Source of the DNA: a virus
IMG/VR virus record: IMGVR_UViG_3300045947_000237
Span: 1 to 21,703 of that record
Strand: one strand, 5' to 3'
Length of the DNA: 21,703 bases
The position numbers were made by a program, and so were the translations under genes. The notes below the pieces were generated by a model, which was not told the origin of the DNA, did no database searches, and saw only the letters and a list, made by a program, of their open reading frames with translations. Shown piece after piece: positions 15,655 through 21,703 of this stretch (positions are counted from its first letter, which is position 1; each line of letters begins with the position of its first letter).

Positions 15655-16656
15655 GCCATGCTCCTCTCCGCCCTCCACAGGGCCACAGCCACCCAATGCC
15701 TGCGCTCACGCACCGGCAGCGCCCTCAGCACATCCAGCGGCCACGAGGGATACGCATCAGCGACCAGCTCGATCTCCTCGTACGCGCGCGCGTAGTCAGA
15801 AGCCGCGAAACAGCACCCCGAGATTGATCGGGAGGGGGACCTCCTCTCCGCACGTCTCGTGCGTCCACACCGCCTCCCCGTACTGCGGGCCCGGCTGGCT
15901 CTGCACCAGCCACCGCACCAGCACCCGCCGGTCGGCCATCGACATCCGCTGCGCGAAGTCGTTGCGGACCTCCTGCACCCCGTCCGGGAGCCGCAGCCCC
16001 AGCACACACCGGTTGAGCATCTCCGAGTTCACCTTCGCCGCGGAGGCGCCCTTCATCTTCATCGCGTGCGCCTGGTCGGCCCCGTTGGGAATCCGCACCC
16101 TGGCCACCGCACCGCCGGCCAGGGGAACCTCGTAGAACTCCTGCTGCGGGTCCTCCATGCGCCGCACCGGCAGGTCGTCCAGGTGGTAGTCGAGGTCGGT
16201 CAGCTCCCCGCAGTTCGCGCACGGCAGCTTCTTGTACTCCACGAAGTCCCCGAACGTCGCGCGCCTCACCGCCAGGAGCAGCTCCTCGCGCTCTCCCATG
16301 ATCAGCTCGGAGGCGACCTGCCGGTTCATCTCCACCGCGCCGATCCCCACCACGCCGCGGACCAGGGCCGTCTCGAACGCCTTCAGCTCATCACCTCCCG
16401 CGGCCTCGATCGCTTCCTCGTCGGCTCCGTTCAGCTCCCGCAGCTCCGCCTCGCAGTGCCAGGTGCCGCCGCGCAGGATGCCGTGCTGGAGGATCAGGTG
16501 GCGGGAGGAGGGAGGGGTGATCTGCGGGCGCGGAATGTTCTTGGCGTCGGCGAGAACCTGCTGGGTGGCCGCCATCGCGGCCTCGGGGTTGGTCAGGCCG
16601 CTGATCGCTTCGCCGCCGAAGGCGTTCCAGTCCGGGAGGGTGCTCGGGCTTGTCAC
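15651..16656 (-). CDS. Extended tail assembly chaperone made by probable +1 (or -2) frameshift
   Basis: Predicted join of 16656-15808 with 15806-15651, giving 334 residues if the slip is at TTT-C. The 51-residue extension (AASDYARAYEEIELVADAYP onward to ERSMA) reads like real protein, helical and well balanced, and ends at the TGA overlapping the tape measure start. Its own frame has no ATG, GTG, TTG or CTG between the shadow of the upstream gene and the Leu of EIEL, so independent initiation is unlikely. In siphophages and many myophages the longer chaperone form (GT) is made this way and binds the tape measure. A sequencing frameshift or a 38-residue peptide starting at CTG are the alternatives. 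Confidence 0.7.
15661..15665 (-). promoter_or_regulatory. Ribosome binding site fixing the tape measure start
   Basis: AGGAG lies six bases before GTG 15654. The GTG overlaps the TGA of the frameshifted chaperone as GTGA. The ATG at 15659-15657 just upstream is in the chaperone extension frame, not the tape measure frame. Confidence 0.65.
15781..15819 (-). promoter_or_regulatory. Candidate programmed frameshift signal
   Basis: In mRNA sense the zero frame reads GGG GTG CTG TTT CGC GGC TTC TGA C. TTT followed by C (15810-15807) lets tRNA-Phe re-pair perfectly one base downstream on TTC. GGGGTG lies three bases before the TTT and resembles a Shine-Dalgarno element at the short spacing that stimulates +1 shifting in the release factor 2 gene. 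A 14-base palindrome, TACGCGCGCGCGTA (15794-15781), follows 12 bases after the slip site and could fold into a GC-rich hairpin. GGGG (15819-15816) is a second possible +1 slip site. Confidence 0.55.
15796..16656 (-). CDS. Tail assembly chaperone, T4_baseplate-like, zero-frame product
   Basis: 286 residues from GTG 16656, with AAGGA upstream. The middle resembles the T4_baseplate (gp26-like) family found next to tube genes in many contractile systems: HCEAELRELNGADEEAI (68-84), GEREELLLAVRRATFGDFVE (121-140), then CANC (146-149). A further Cys (ETC, 267-269) lies near the C-terminus. The cysteines may bind zinc, but only one clear CxxC pair is present. Its slot, between the tube and tape measure genes, is that of the G/GT-type tail assembly chaperones, which coat the tape measure while the tube polymerises. 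The frame ends at a TGA (15796-15798), after which coding potential continues in the +1 frame, giving a longer form described separately. Confidence 0.8.
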   Translation of the reverse strand: MTSPSTLPDWNAFGGEAISGLTNPEAAMAATQQVLADAKNIPRPQITPPSSRHLILQHGILRGGTWHCEAELRELNGADEEAIEAAGGDELKAFETALVRGVVGIGAVEMNRQVASELIMGEREELLLAVRRATFGDFVEYKKLPCANCGELTDLDYHLDDLPVRRMEDPQQEFYEVPLAGGAVARVRIPNGADQAHAMKMKGASAAKVNSEMLNRCVLGLRLPDGVQEVRNDFAQRMSMADRRVLVRWLVQSQPGPQYGEAVWTHETCGEEVPLPINLGVLFRGF

Positions 16657-16677
16657 GTGTAGGGTTCCTTTTCTCGT

Positions 16678-17268
16678 CTAACTGAACAGGGCTATCGAAT
16701 CGGGTCCGGTCTTGTCTGCGATCTTAAAGTCCCAGCCTTCATGCGCGAGAACCACCTGGCTGATGGCAATTCCGTTGCCGCCGGCGTTGAGGTCGGAGAA
16801 ATTCAATGCCTTGGGCCAGCAGTTGTAGAGCCGCCACCCGGCTTTGTACGGAGAGTTGATCGAGGTGATCGGGTGGTCGAGGAGATAGATGTCGACGGTC
16901 GCCCTGAAGTCCGTGCCCTTCGAGTTCCCGCCGACGCCCTGCATCACCTGGAACACACGGGTCATCCACGTGTAGATGTAGGAGTCCCCGAGGACCAGGC
17001 CGCGGGAAAGGGTGACGTCGGAGTACGTGGCCTGGAGGGGCATCTGCTGCACGGTGGTGTTCATGCCGCCCTGCCGGTAGGCCGTCGACTCCGCGGAAAT
17101 CGACAGCCCTGACACCGACATGAACCCCAGATTGCCTCCGTTGTAGTTCCCCGAGTTCTTCGCGCCCTGCTGGCTGATGATCACGCGGAACTTGAAGTTG
17201 CGCAGGGGATCGACGTCGATGTTCGAGAGAGAAGAACTCTGGGAAGTCCAACCCCACTGTCCCGGCAT
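16678..17268 (-). CDS. Tail tube protein 2 (gp19-like paralogue)
   Basis: 196 residues from ATG 17268. It shares with tube protein 1 the motifs DPLRNFKFRV, GFMSVSGLSI, YRQGGMN, VTLSRGLVLGD and AHEGWDFKI, each in the same order and spacing. It differs in loops, for example an NSGNYNGGN insertion before the GFMSV motif, and has a longer C-terminus (ADKTGPDSIALFS). Two tube paralogues after the sheath recall Afp1/Afp5 of extracellular injection systems, where one forms the shaft and the other the baseplate-proximal ring. By position next to the chaperone and baseplate genes this could be the ring-type tube, but that is inference. A GTG six bases upstream is a less likely start. Confidence 0.92.
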   Translation of the reverse strand: MPGQWGWTSQSSSLSNIDVDPLRNFKFRVIISQQGAKNSGNYNGGNLGFMSVSGLSISAESTAYRQGGMNTTVQQMPLQATYSDVTLSRGLVLGDSYIYTWMTRVFQVMQGVGGNSKGTDFRATVDIYLLDHPITSINSPYKAGWRLYNCWPKALNFSDLNAGGNGIAISQVVLAHEGWDFKIADKTGPDSIALFS

Positions 17269-17275
17269 CGTCACA

Positions 17276-17280
17276 CCTCC
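17276..17280 (-). promoter_or_regulatory. Ribosome binding site fixing the start of tube protein 2
   Basis: GGAGG lies seven bases before ATG at 17268 but only one base before the alternative GTG at 17274, so the ATG is the likely start. Confidence 0.7.
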
Positions 17281-17295
17281 GCTCGGCTCCGTCGG

Positions 17296-17865
17296 TCAGA
17301 AGGAGACGGCTTCCCTCGGCCCGAAGTTCTTCGCGATCTTGAAGTCGAACCCCTCATGAGCCAGGGTCATCTGCTGCAACTCGACCCCGTTTGCCCCGGC
17401 GTCCAGGTCACCGAACGCCATCGAGGTGACCCACGCGTTCCAGATCCTCCAGCCCGCCTTGTAGGTGACCTTCTCCGACGTCACCGGGTGATCGATGATG
17501 AACACATCAACAATCGCCCGGTAATCCGTGTCGCCGTTGTTGCTGCCATCACCCCCCCGCGTCACCTTGAACAGCTGCTGCACCCAGTTGAAGAAGTTCG
17601 TGTCACCGCAGATAAGACCGCGGGACAGCGTGATCGGAGCGAAGTCACTCTGCCCGGCCATCTTCTGCGTGGTCGTGTTCATCTCGCCCTGCCGGTACAC
17701 GATCACATCCGTCGTGATCGAAAGACCCGACACCGACATGAACCCGGCCCGACCCCTTCCACCGGCCCCCTTGAACGCAATGTGCACGTGGAACTTGAAG
17801 TTCCGAAGGGGGTCCGTTTCGATGTTCGCCAGCGAAGACTTCTGCGTCGTACCAGTGAGAGGCAC
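17296..17865 (-). CDS. Tail tube protein 1 (gp19-like)
   Basis: 189 residues of the contractile tail tube family. Family signs are DPLRNFKFHV (about 18-27), GFMSVSGLSI (43-52), the YRQGEMN loop (58-64), ITLSRGLICGD, and the C-terminal LAHEGFDFKI. Hexamers of this fold stack into the inner tube that is driven out on contraction. GTG at 17865 is chosen because GAGG lies seven bases upstream. Position directly after the sheath is standard, and its stop is 27 nt before the next tube start. It is clearly paralogous to the following gene along its whole length. Being first after the sheath, it is the better candidate for the major tube subunit, though the sequence does not settle that. Confidence 0.93.
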   Translation of the reverse strand: MPLTGTTQKSSLANIETDPLRNFKFHVHIAFKGAGGRGRAGFMSVSGLSITTDVIVYRQGEMNTTTQKMAGQSDFAPITLSRGLICGDTNFFNWVQQLFKVTRGGDGSNNGDTDYRAIVDVFIIDHPVTSEKVTYKAGWRIWNAWVTSMAFGDLDAGANGVELQQMTLAHEGFDFKIAKNFGPREAVSF

Positions 17866-17877
17866 TGCTCCACCTCA

Positions 17878-17899
17878 TTTCCGTGAAGGCCGCCGGAAA
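17878..17899 (-). other. Inverted repeat between sheath and first tube gene
   Basis: In the mRNA sense, TTTCCG and CGGAAA form a perfect 6-bp stem around a 10-nt loop (GCGGCCTTCA). It sits in the 61-nt gap between the sheath stop and the tube start, just before the ribosome binding site. It lacks a U-tract, so it is not a standard terminator. It could stabilise or mark processing of the tube mRNA, or be chance. Confidence 0.3.
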
Positions 17900-17926
17900 C
17901 GAATAGCAACGAGAGGCGGAGACCAG

Positions 17927-19924
17927 TTACAGCTGCGTACCGTTGCCGCCCGCGACATCCGAGGCGGTCAGACCTCCCTGGTACTGGGAGATGTCGATGA
18001 CGATGAACTCGGCCGGCGACGCCAGAGCGACACCCACCTTCACGTGGATTTCCCCGTTCGCCACCGTCTGAGGCGGATTGTTGCTCTCGTCGCAGATGAC
18101 GAAGAACGCCTGCTCGGGCAGCGTCGACTGGAACCTGCCCGCCTGCGTCATCGTCATCAGCTGCTGCGTCACCAGCGTCGTGATCTGGTGCCACAGATCC
18201 GGACCATTCGGCTCAAAAATGGCGAACCTGGTCGTACGCTCCAGCATGTCCTCCAGGAACACCAGCATCCTGCGCACGCTGACGTACCGGTCCGGCATCC
18301 CCATGCGCAGGGTCCGCGCGCCCATGATGCAGAAACCCACCTGCGGGATCGGACGGCAGACGTTGATCCCCCGCTCGTTCAGCCTGTCCAGCTGCTCCAG
18401 CGTGAACAGATGCTGCACCCCGACCACGCCCACCAGCGGGTAGTCCACACCCGCCGCCGCCCTGTTCGGGCCCACCAGCGCGTCGGCGAGCGCGTACTGG
18501 CCCATCACCGCGCCGCCCGCAGGCAGCAGCCGCATGCTCGTCAGCGACGTCCCCGCAGGGTCCGCCACCGCCAGCCACGGCCCGTACACCGCAGCCCACG
18601 ACGTCGAGGCCGGAAGGGTGCGCTCATACTCCGAGACCACCGTCGCCGTGTCGGGCCGGTCGACGTTGGGGACGTCCACCACCATGAACGCACGCCGCCG
18701 CTTCTCCACCCACTTGACCGCGGCGTCGATCTGCGTCTTGTCCGGCACCCCGTCGTTCACACCGGTCATACCGCACAGGTTGATCAGCAGCACGTCGTGA
18801 ATCGAGCCGAAGCCCTTCTCCAACGCAGCCGCCAGGTCCGGCGCCGGGGTATCGGGGTTGTCGGAGTCCTTGCCGCCCGCGAACGGGTCACGGCCCTGGG
18901 TGGACTCCAGCGACCACGAACCGTCCGGAGTCGGCGACGTACCCGCCACCGGCGTCGCCGGCGGCAGCAGATTCTTCGCGCTCACATAGTTCGAACCGCC
19001 CGTAGGCGAGTTCATCATGCCGATCACATACCGCGGGTCCGCCGGGTGCAGCGACACGTCCTGCCACGTCTCCACGACCCGCGCCGTGTCCGCCGCCTCC
19101 CCGTAGGAGATGACCACGTGCGCCCGCGTACGGTCCGCCGGATCCCACGACCGCGTCACCTCCACCCACAGCTGGTTGCCGTAGGCGCCCTCACCCTTCG
19201 CCGTCAGCTCCATCGCCGGAACGGGCGTGTTGTTCGGGCCCGTGGTGAACACCGGCACCGGATCCTGCTTCGGACCCTCCGCGGTCCCCTTGAACGGCAC
19301 GATCTCCACCCGGTACTCGGTGGCCACCGACAGGCCGGTGAACGTCACCTCCGGCTTCGTCGTCCCCACCTGCGGCACCCACACATCCCCCGGCTGGATC
19401 GGAGTCTGCGAACCCGCCAGGAAGAACCGCACCCGGTAGGCATCCACCGCGGCAGCAGGCAGCGCCGTCCACGTCAGCCAGATCCCCTTCGCCTTCGCCG
19501 GGAACTTCTCCGACAGGCCGGCGATCGGATTCGGCGGCGCCGTACCCGTACCCGTCGGCGCCTCACCCACCGGGGTCTGCACCCAGTCCGGCGGCAGATC
19601 CGGAGGATTCGGCACGTTGATCAGCGTCGCCTTCGCCGCCACCGCCCCCGTCTTCGCCGCCCGCAGCACCCACGTCTGCGCACCGCCGTTGGCGAAATAG
19701 TTGTAGACGGAGAACGGCAGGATGTTCAGGCCGTCGCCGAAGCCCCCGTACAGGGCCTGGAACTGCGACCAGGACGAGATCTTCACCGGCTTCGTCGGAC
19801 CCACCGTGTGCGTACCCACGAACGCCGCAATAGCCTGCCCCGGCGCCGTCACCGGCTCCGGAAGCGGCTTCAGGGTTTCGTTGATGTACACGCCCGGACG
19901 CTTGTACAGAAACGGCGTAGTCAT
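17927..19924 (-). CDS. Contractile tail sheath protein with an inserted fibronectin-type III-like domain
   Basis: 665 residues. The N-terminus (YKRPGVYINE, residues 7-16) and SSWSQFQALYGGF (50-62) are typical sheath motifs. The C-terminal domain (about 545-650: VRRMLVFLEDMLERTTRFA, FEPNGPDLW, then GRFQSTLPEQAFFV and VGVALASPAEFIVIDI) is the conserved sheath core with the interlocking C-terminal arm. Residues about 143-228 form an insert resembling fibronectin type III (GIWLTWTALPAAAVDAYRV, VTFTGLSVATEYRVEIVP). An insert there would sit on the outer face of the sheath. The sheath surrounds the tube and contracts to drive it through the envelope. ATG at 19924 has GGAG six bases upstream, overlapping the TAG of the preceding gene. 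The tube genes follow directly. Very confident on function; the fold of the insert is inferred. Confidence 0.95.
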   Translation of the reverse strand: MTTPFLYKRPGVYINETLKPLPEPVTAPGQAIAAFVGTHTVGPTKPVKISSWSQFQALYGGFGDGLNILPFSVYNYFANGGAQTWVLRAAKTGAVAAKATLINVPNPPDLPPDWVQTPVGEAPTGTGTAPPNPIAGLSEKFPAKAKGIWLTWTALPAAAVDAYRVRFFLAGSQTPIQPGDVWVPQVGTTKPEVTFTGLSVATEYRVEIVPFKGTAEGPKQDPVPVFTTGPNNTPVPAMELTAKGEGAYGNQLWVEVTRSWDPADRTRAHVVISYGEAADTARVVETWQDVSLHPADPRYVIGMMNSPTGGSNYVSAKNLLPPATPVAGTSPTPDGSWSLESTQGRDPFAGGKDSDNPDTPAPDLAAALEKGFGSIHDVLLINLCGMTGVNDGVPDKTQIDAAVKWVEKRRRAFMVVDVPNVDRPDTATVVSEYERTLPASTSWAAVYGPWLAVADPAGTSLTSMRLLPAGGAVMGQYALADALVGPNRAAAGVDYPLVGVVGVQHLFTLEQLDRLNERGINVCRPIPQVGFCIMGARTLRMGMPDRYVSVRRMLVFLEDMLERTTRFAIFEPNGPDLWHQITTLVTQQLMTMTQAGRFQSTLPEQAFFVICDESNNPPQTVANGEIHVKVGVALASPAEFIVIDISQYQGGLTASDVAGGNGTQL

Positions 19925-19927
19925 GCG

Positions 19928-20557
19928 CTACTCCAAAGGAACCAGAGGGCCGTCGATGATCTGCTCGACCTCCAGGAACCTCTTCAGCACCGGAGTGAGC
20001 ATCTTGATCTCGTACAGGAAAATCTCCGCCGAGACCTGAATCGACCAGGACGCGCTGAACAAACGCTTACCGAGTTCGTCCTTCGACTCGAAATACTCAG
20101 GGCCGCCCAGGATGTCCAGCCGGCGAACCGTTCCGTCCTCGGGAACGGCCAGATACCCGAACCTGGGAGGAAGAAAATGCAGACTCATCAACTGCGGAGT
20201 CAGCTCGATCATGTGCAGTTGCTTGCGCGTGTACAGGTCAACCTGATAGTCGATGTTCATCGGAATCGGAGTCTCCGCGTAGTACGGAGAATCTCCGGGC
20301 TTCGTCATGTCCGCCCACGGATCGAACCCCTCAGGCGCGTACCCGATGTGCGTAACACCCCGCGACTCACGCTCCTCGTCCTTCGAGATGCGCGTATGAG
20401 AAAGCAAGACCAGCGGATACACGGAATCAGCCAGCTCGTACTCAGGATTCTTGTACCGAACTGTCACTGGACGCCCACTACCGGAGGTCGCGTCATGCAC
20501 CTTCAGACCCTGGAGCTTACGCTTCAGGGCCCTGTCTTCTGTTTCCAGAAAAGGCAT
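19928..20557 (-). CDS. Putative tail terminator / neck protein upstream of the sheath
   Basis: 209 residues, soluble, mixed alpha/beta, with no signal peptide or membrane segment. I do not recognise the family with certainty. The assignment rests mainly on position, directly before the sheath gene (3-nt gap), where contractile systems commonly encode the terminator or tail-completion protein. The segment from about residue 95 (PIPMNIDYQVDLYTRKQ) to 150 (RRLDILGGPE) and the closing SWSIQVSAEIFLYEI suggest a compact beta-sheet fold like tail-completion proteins. ATG at 20557 is preceded by CGGAG six bases upstream. Alternatives are another neck or connector protein, or a functional counterpart of the Afp16 cap of injection systems. 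Confidence 0.5.
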   Translation of the reverse strand: MPFLETEDRALKRKLQGLKVHDATSGSGRPVTVRYKNPEYELADSVYPLVLLSHTRISKDEERESRGVTHIGYAPEGFDPWADMTKPGDSPYYAETPIPMNIDYQVDLYTRKQLHMIELTPQLMSLHFLPPRFGYLAVPEDGTVRRLDILGGPEYFESKDELGKRLFSASWSIQVSAEIFLYEIKMLTPVLKRFLEVEQIIDGPLVPLE

Positions 20558-20572
20558 GGGGCACTCCGGTAT

Positions 20573-20591
20573 GGGCGCATGTTTATCGCCC
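20573..20591 (-). other. Small GC-rich inverted repeat in the 69-nt gap before the neck gene
   Basis: GGGCG and CGCCC (5 bp) flank a 9-nt AT-rich loop, ending about 15 nt before the start at 20557. There is no U-run after it, so it is not a convincing terminator. It may be a small mRNA structure or chance. The rest of the gap (20558-20626) holds only the ribosome binding site and no recognisable promoter. Confidence 0.2.
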
Positions 20592-20626
20592 TTCCAGGAT
20601 GCATTGTCTGCGCCCTCCGCCGTTAA

Positions 20627-21703
20627 TCACGTGACAGTCAGATCCTTGAACAACGGCCGGCATGCAATGTCTAGAAGTGACCCGTTCGAGATGTGCACGT
20701 ACTGGCCGCGGAACTCAGAGTTTGCTGTCGTCGTTGACACATCCGGCTCCACGTCGGTCCGCGTCAGCGTCACGTCTGTCGCCGTGATGTCGATTCGGAA
20801 CGTCATCGCTGTCCCCGCTACCGGAACGCCGGCCGCAACCGCGGTGCCGAGCCCCGTACCGGACGCGCTGCCCGGAGTGTGCTTGAAGAGCTGCATCTGA
20901 CCGTTGTGCCGATACACCATGTGGTAGCCGCCCACCGCCGGATCCGTACCAAACTGATAGCGGCTGTCGTCCACCTTCCCGAAAGCGATCCCGGCGTGCT
21001 CGGTCACCGTCGTGGAAATCTGCGGGAACGTCATCGTGAACGTGATCGTCTGCACGTTCTTCGTACCGTCAGCCCCAAGCTCACCGATCAGCGCAGCGCC
21101 GGCTACCTGATCGACGTGCGCACTGCCGTCGGCGTCGTACTTCAGCGCCCAGCCACCGGAATATGTCTGGAGTCCGATCTCACCGGGAGACTTGATCCGG
21201 CGCCCCCACTGCGTGGCCGTACGAATCCTGTCGGTACGCCGGGCGTAGATTCCCTCCGCGCACATCATTCCCTTGACCCCGAGCCCGAGGTACTTGACCA
21301 CCTCGGAGCGGCGGTGGATTTCCCAGACGATCACTGTCTTGCCACCGGGCCTCGCCACCACCGCCTGGACGTTCGCATTCGTCATCGCGGTGGGGACACC
21401 CCACATCGAGGTGACAGCATCCTTGGCGTCCATGGCAGCCTGCGTAGTGCCGGCGTCCACGTAGACCCAGGTCCGGAATCCGTTGTCCCGCGCCCACTGC
21501 AACGAGGCAGTGGAAGCGCCGATGTGCGCTTTCCACACGACGGACTTGTTGGCGTTGGGGAAACGGCTCGTCAGCATCTGCTGGATGGGCGCGATTCCGG
21601 ATACCTGCTTGGGCTCCAGGAAGATGATCGCCCTGCCGATGTACCGGTTGAGTGCCTCGGCGAGGGTGGGCACCGGCTGGGTCTGCCATCCGGTGCCGAG
21701 GTA
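20627..21703 (-). CDS. GDPD-like phosphodiesterase domain with C-terminal beta-sandwich, 5' truncated by the window
   Basis: The frame stays open to base 21703, so the N-terminus lies outside the window; 358 residues are visible. The first ~165 resemble the second half of a glycerophosphodiester phosphodiesterase TIM barrel. They open with PVPTLAEALNRY and IIFLEPK, where the Glu and Lys of LEPK match the metal-binding Glu and Lys of the usual IEIK motif. Later there is VKGMMCAEG, like the late barrel strands. The remaining ~185 residues are beta-rich (HAGIAFGKVDDSRYQF, HMVYRHNGQMQLFK) and look like a LamG/concanavalin-type sandwich. GDPDs cleave glycerophosphodiesters, and in phage tails they are thought to act on teichoic acid. 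The first catalytic His (HRG motif) would lie upstream, so activity cannot be judged. The GTG at 21673 is an in-frame codon, not the likely start. It lies 69 nt upstream of the probable terminator gene. Confidence 0.7.
   Translation of the reverse strand, partial: YLGTGWQTQPVPTLAEALNRYIGRAIIFLEPKQVSGIAPIQQMLTSRFPNANKSVVWKAHIGASTASLQWARDNGFRTWVYVDAGTTQAAMDAKDAVTSMWGVPTAMTNANVQAVVARPGGKTVIVWEIHRRSEVVKYLGLGVKGMMCAEGIYARRTDRIRTATQWGRRIKSPGEIGLQTYSGGWALKYDADGSAHVDQVAGAALIGELGADGTKNVQTITFTMTFPQISTTVTEHAGIAFGKVDDSRYQFGTDPAVGGYHMVYRHNGQMQLFKHTPGSASGTGLGTAVAAGVPVAGTAMTFRIDITATDVTLTRTDVEPDVSTTTANSEFRGQYVHISNGSLLDIACRPLFKDLTVT

Noticed and set aside
15655-15696. 14-codon N-terminal extension of the tape measure
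   Set aside because: It overlaps the chaperone extension and lacks a well-placed ribosome site. The GTG at 15654 has AGGAG six bases upstream and a GTGA overlap.
12976-15795. 939-codon open frame on the plus strand
   Set aside because: It is antisense to the tape measure gene, Arg/Leu-rich with no domain, and is a GC-bias artefact.
15807-16007. Independent ATG-started gene in the chaperone extension frame
   Set aside because: The part before 15807 is Cys/Arg/Trp-rich nonsense antiphase to the chaperone. Only the downstream 51 residues look real, which is better explained by frameshifting.
17528-20626. 1032-codon open frame on the plus strand
   Set aside because: It is antisense to the sheath, tube and terminator genes. 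Its translation is Arg/His/Pro-rich and has no family motif, as expected of a high-GC shadow frame.
20558-20626. Possible promoter or terminator in the gap before the neck gene
   Set aside because: No -35/-10 pair can be recognised, and the small hairpin has no U-tract.
1-21703. tRNA, CRISPR array, insertion sequence or attachment site
   Set aside because: I saw no cloverleaf-like sequence, spaced direct repeats, transposase motifs or long terminal repeats. The space is almost completely filled by structural genes.

Overview
The window is a high-GC block in which every convincing gene lies on the minus strand. Transcription therefore runs from position 21703 towards 1. Strong GC bias at third codon positions, many GTG starts, no in-frame TTA leucine codon that I could find, and a TagC-type beta-propeller of a kind common in Streptomyces all point to an actinobacterial host, most likely Streptomyces or a relative. 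The content is the tail module of a contractile-tailed particle: a myovirus, a prophage, or a tailocin derived from one. No capsid, portal, terminase, integrase, AAA+ ATPase, tRNA or CRISPR is visible, so the window alone cannot separate a phage from a headless particle.

Layout in transcription order: (1) a 5'-truncated protein with the C-terminal part of a glycerophosphodiester phosphodiesterase-like domain plus a beta-sandwich (20627-21703); (2) a probable tail terminator or neck protein; (3) a tail sheath with an inserted fibronectin-type domain; (4) two paralogous tail tube proteins; (5) a tail assembly chaperone (T4_baseplate-like, with a CxxC motif) whose C-terminal extension lies in the +1 frame, a strong candidate for programmed frameshifting; (6) a tape measure protein carrying both an NlpC/P60 peptidase and a lytic transglycosylase-like domain; (7) a CIS-tube-like protein and a separate small LysM/gp53-like protein; (8) a gp27/VgrG-like hub; (9) a gp5/gpV-like OB-fold spike with a fibre-knob-like C-terminus; (10) a gp25 baseplate wedge domain fused behind two tandem TagC/P68-type beta-propellers; (11) a gp6/gpJ-like wedge protein; (12) three adhesin or fibre proteins: a small C1q-like one, a large gpI-like one with four carbohydrate-binding-like repeats, and one with CBM4/9-like domains that ends at base 1.

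The genes are packed almost without gaps. Junctions at about 2005, 10476, 11943 and 15652 are 4-nt GTGA or ATGA overlaps, so translational coupling is likely. Together the products would build the tube and sheath, initiate them on a baseplate, bind and cut the cell envelope, and inject. The order sheath-tube-tube-CIS tube/LysM-hub-spike-gp25-gpJ closely follows extracellular contractile injection systems. The tape measure with muralytic domains and the frameshifted chaperone are phage traits. Several modules (GDPD-like, TagC/P68 propellers, CBM-like repeats) suggest that the target is a glycopolymer of the Gram-positive wall, perhaps teichoic acid. That last point is inference.
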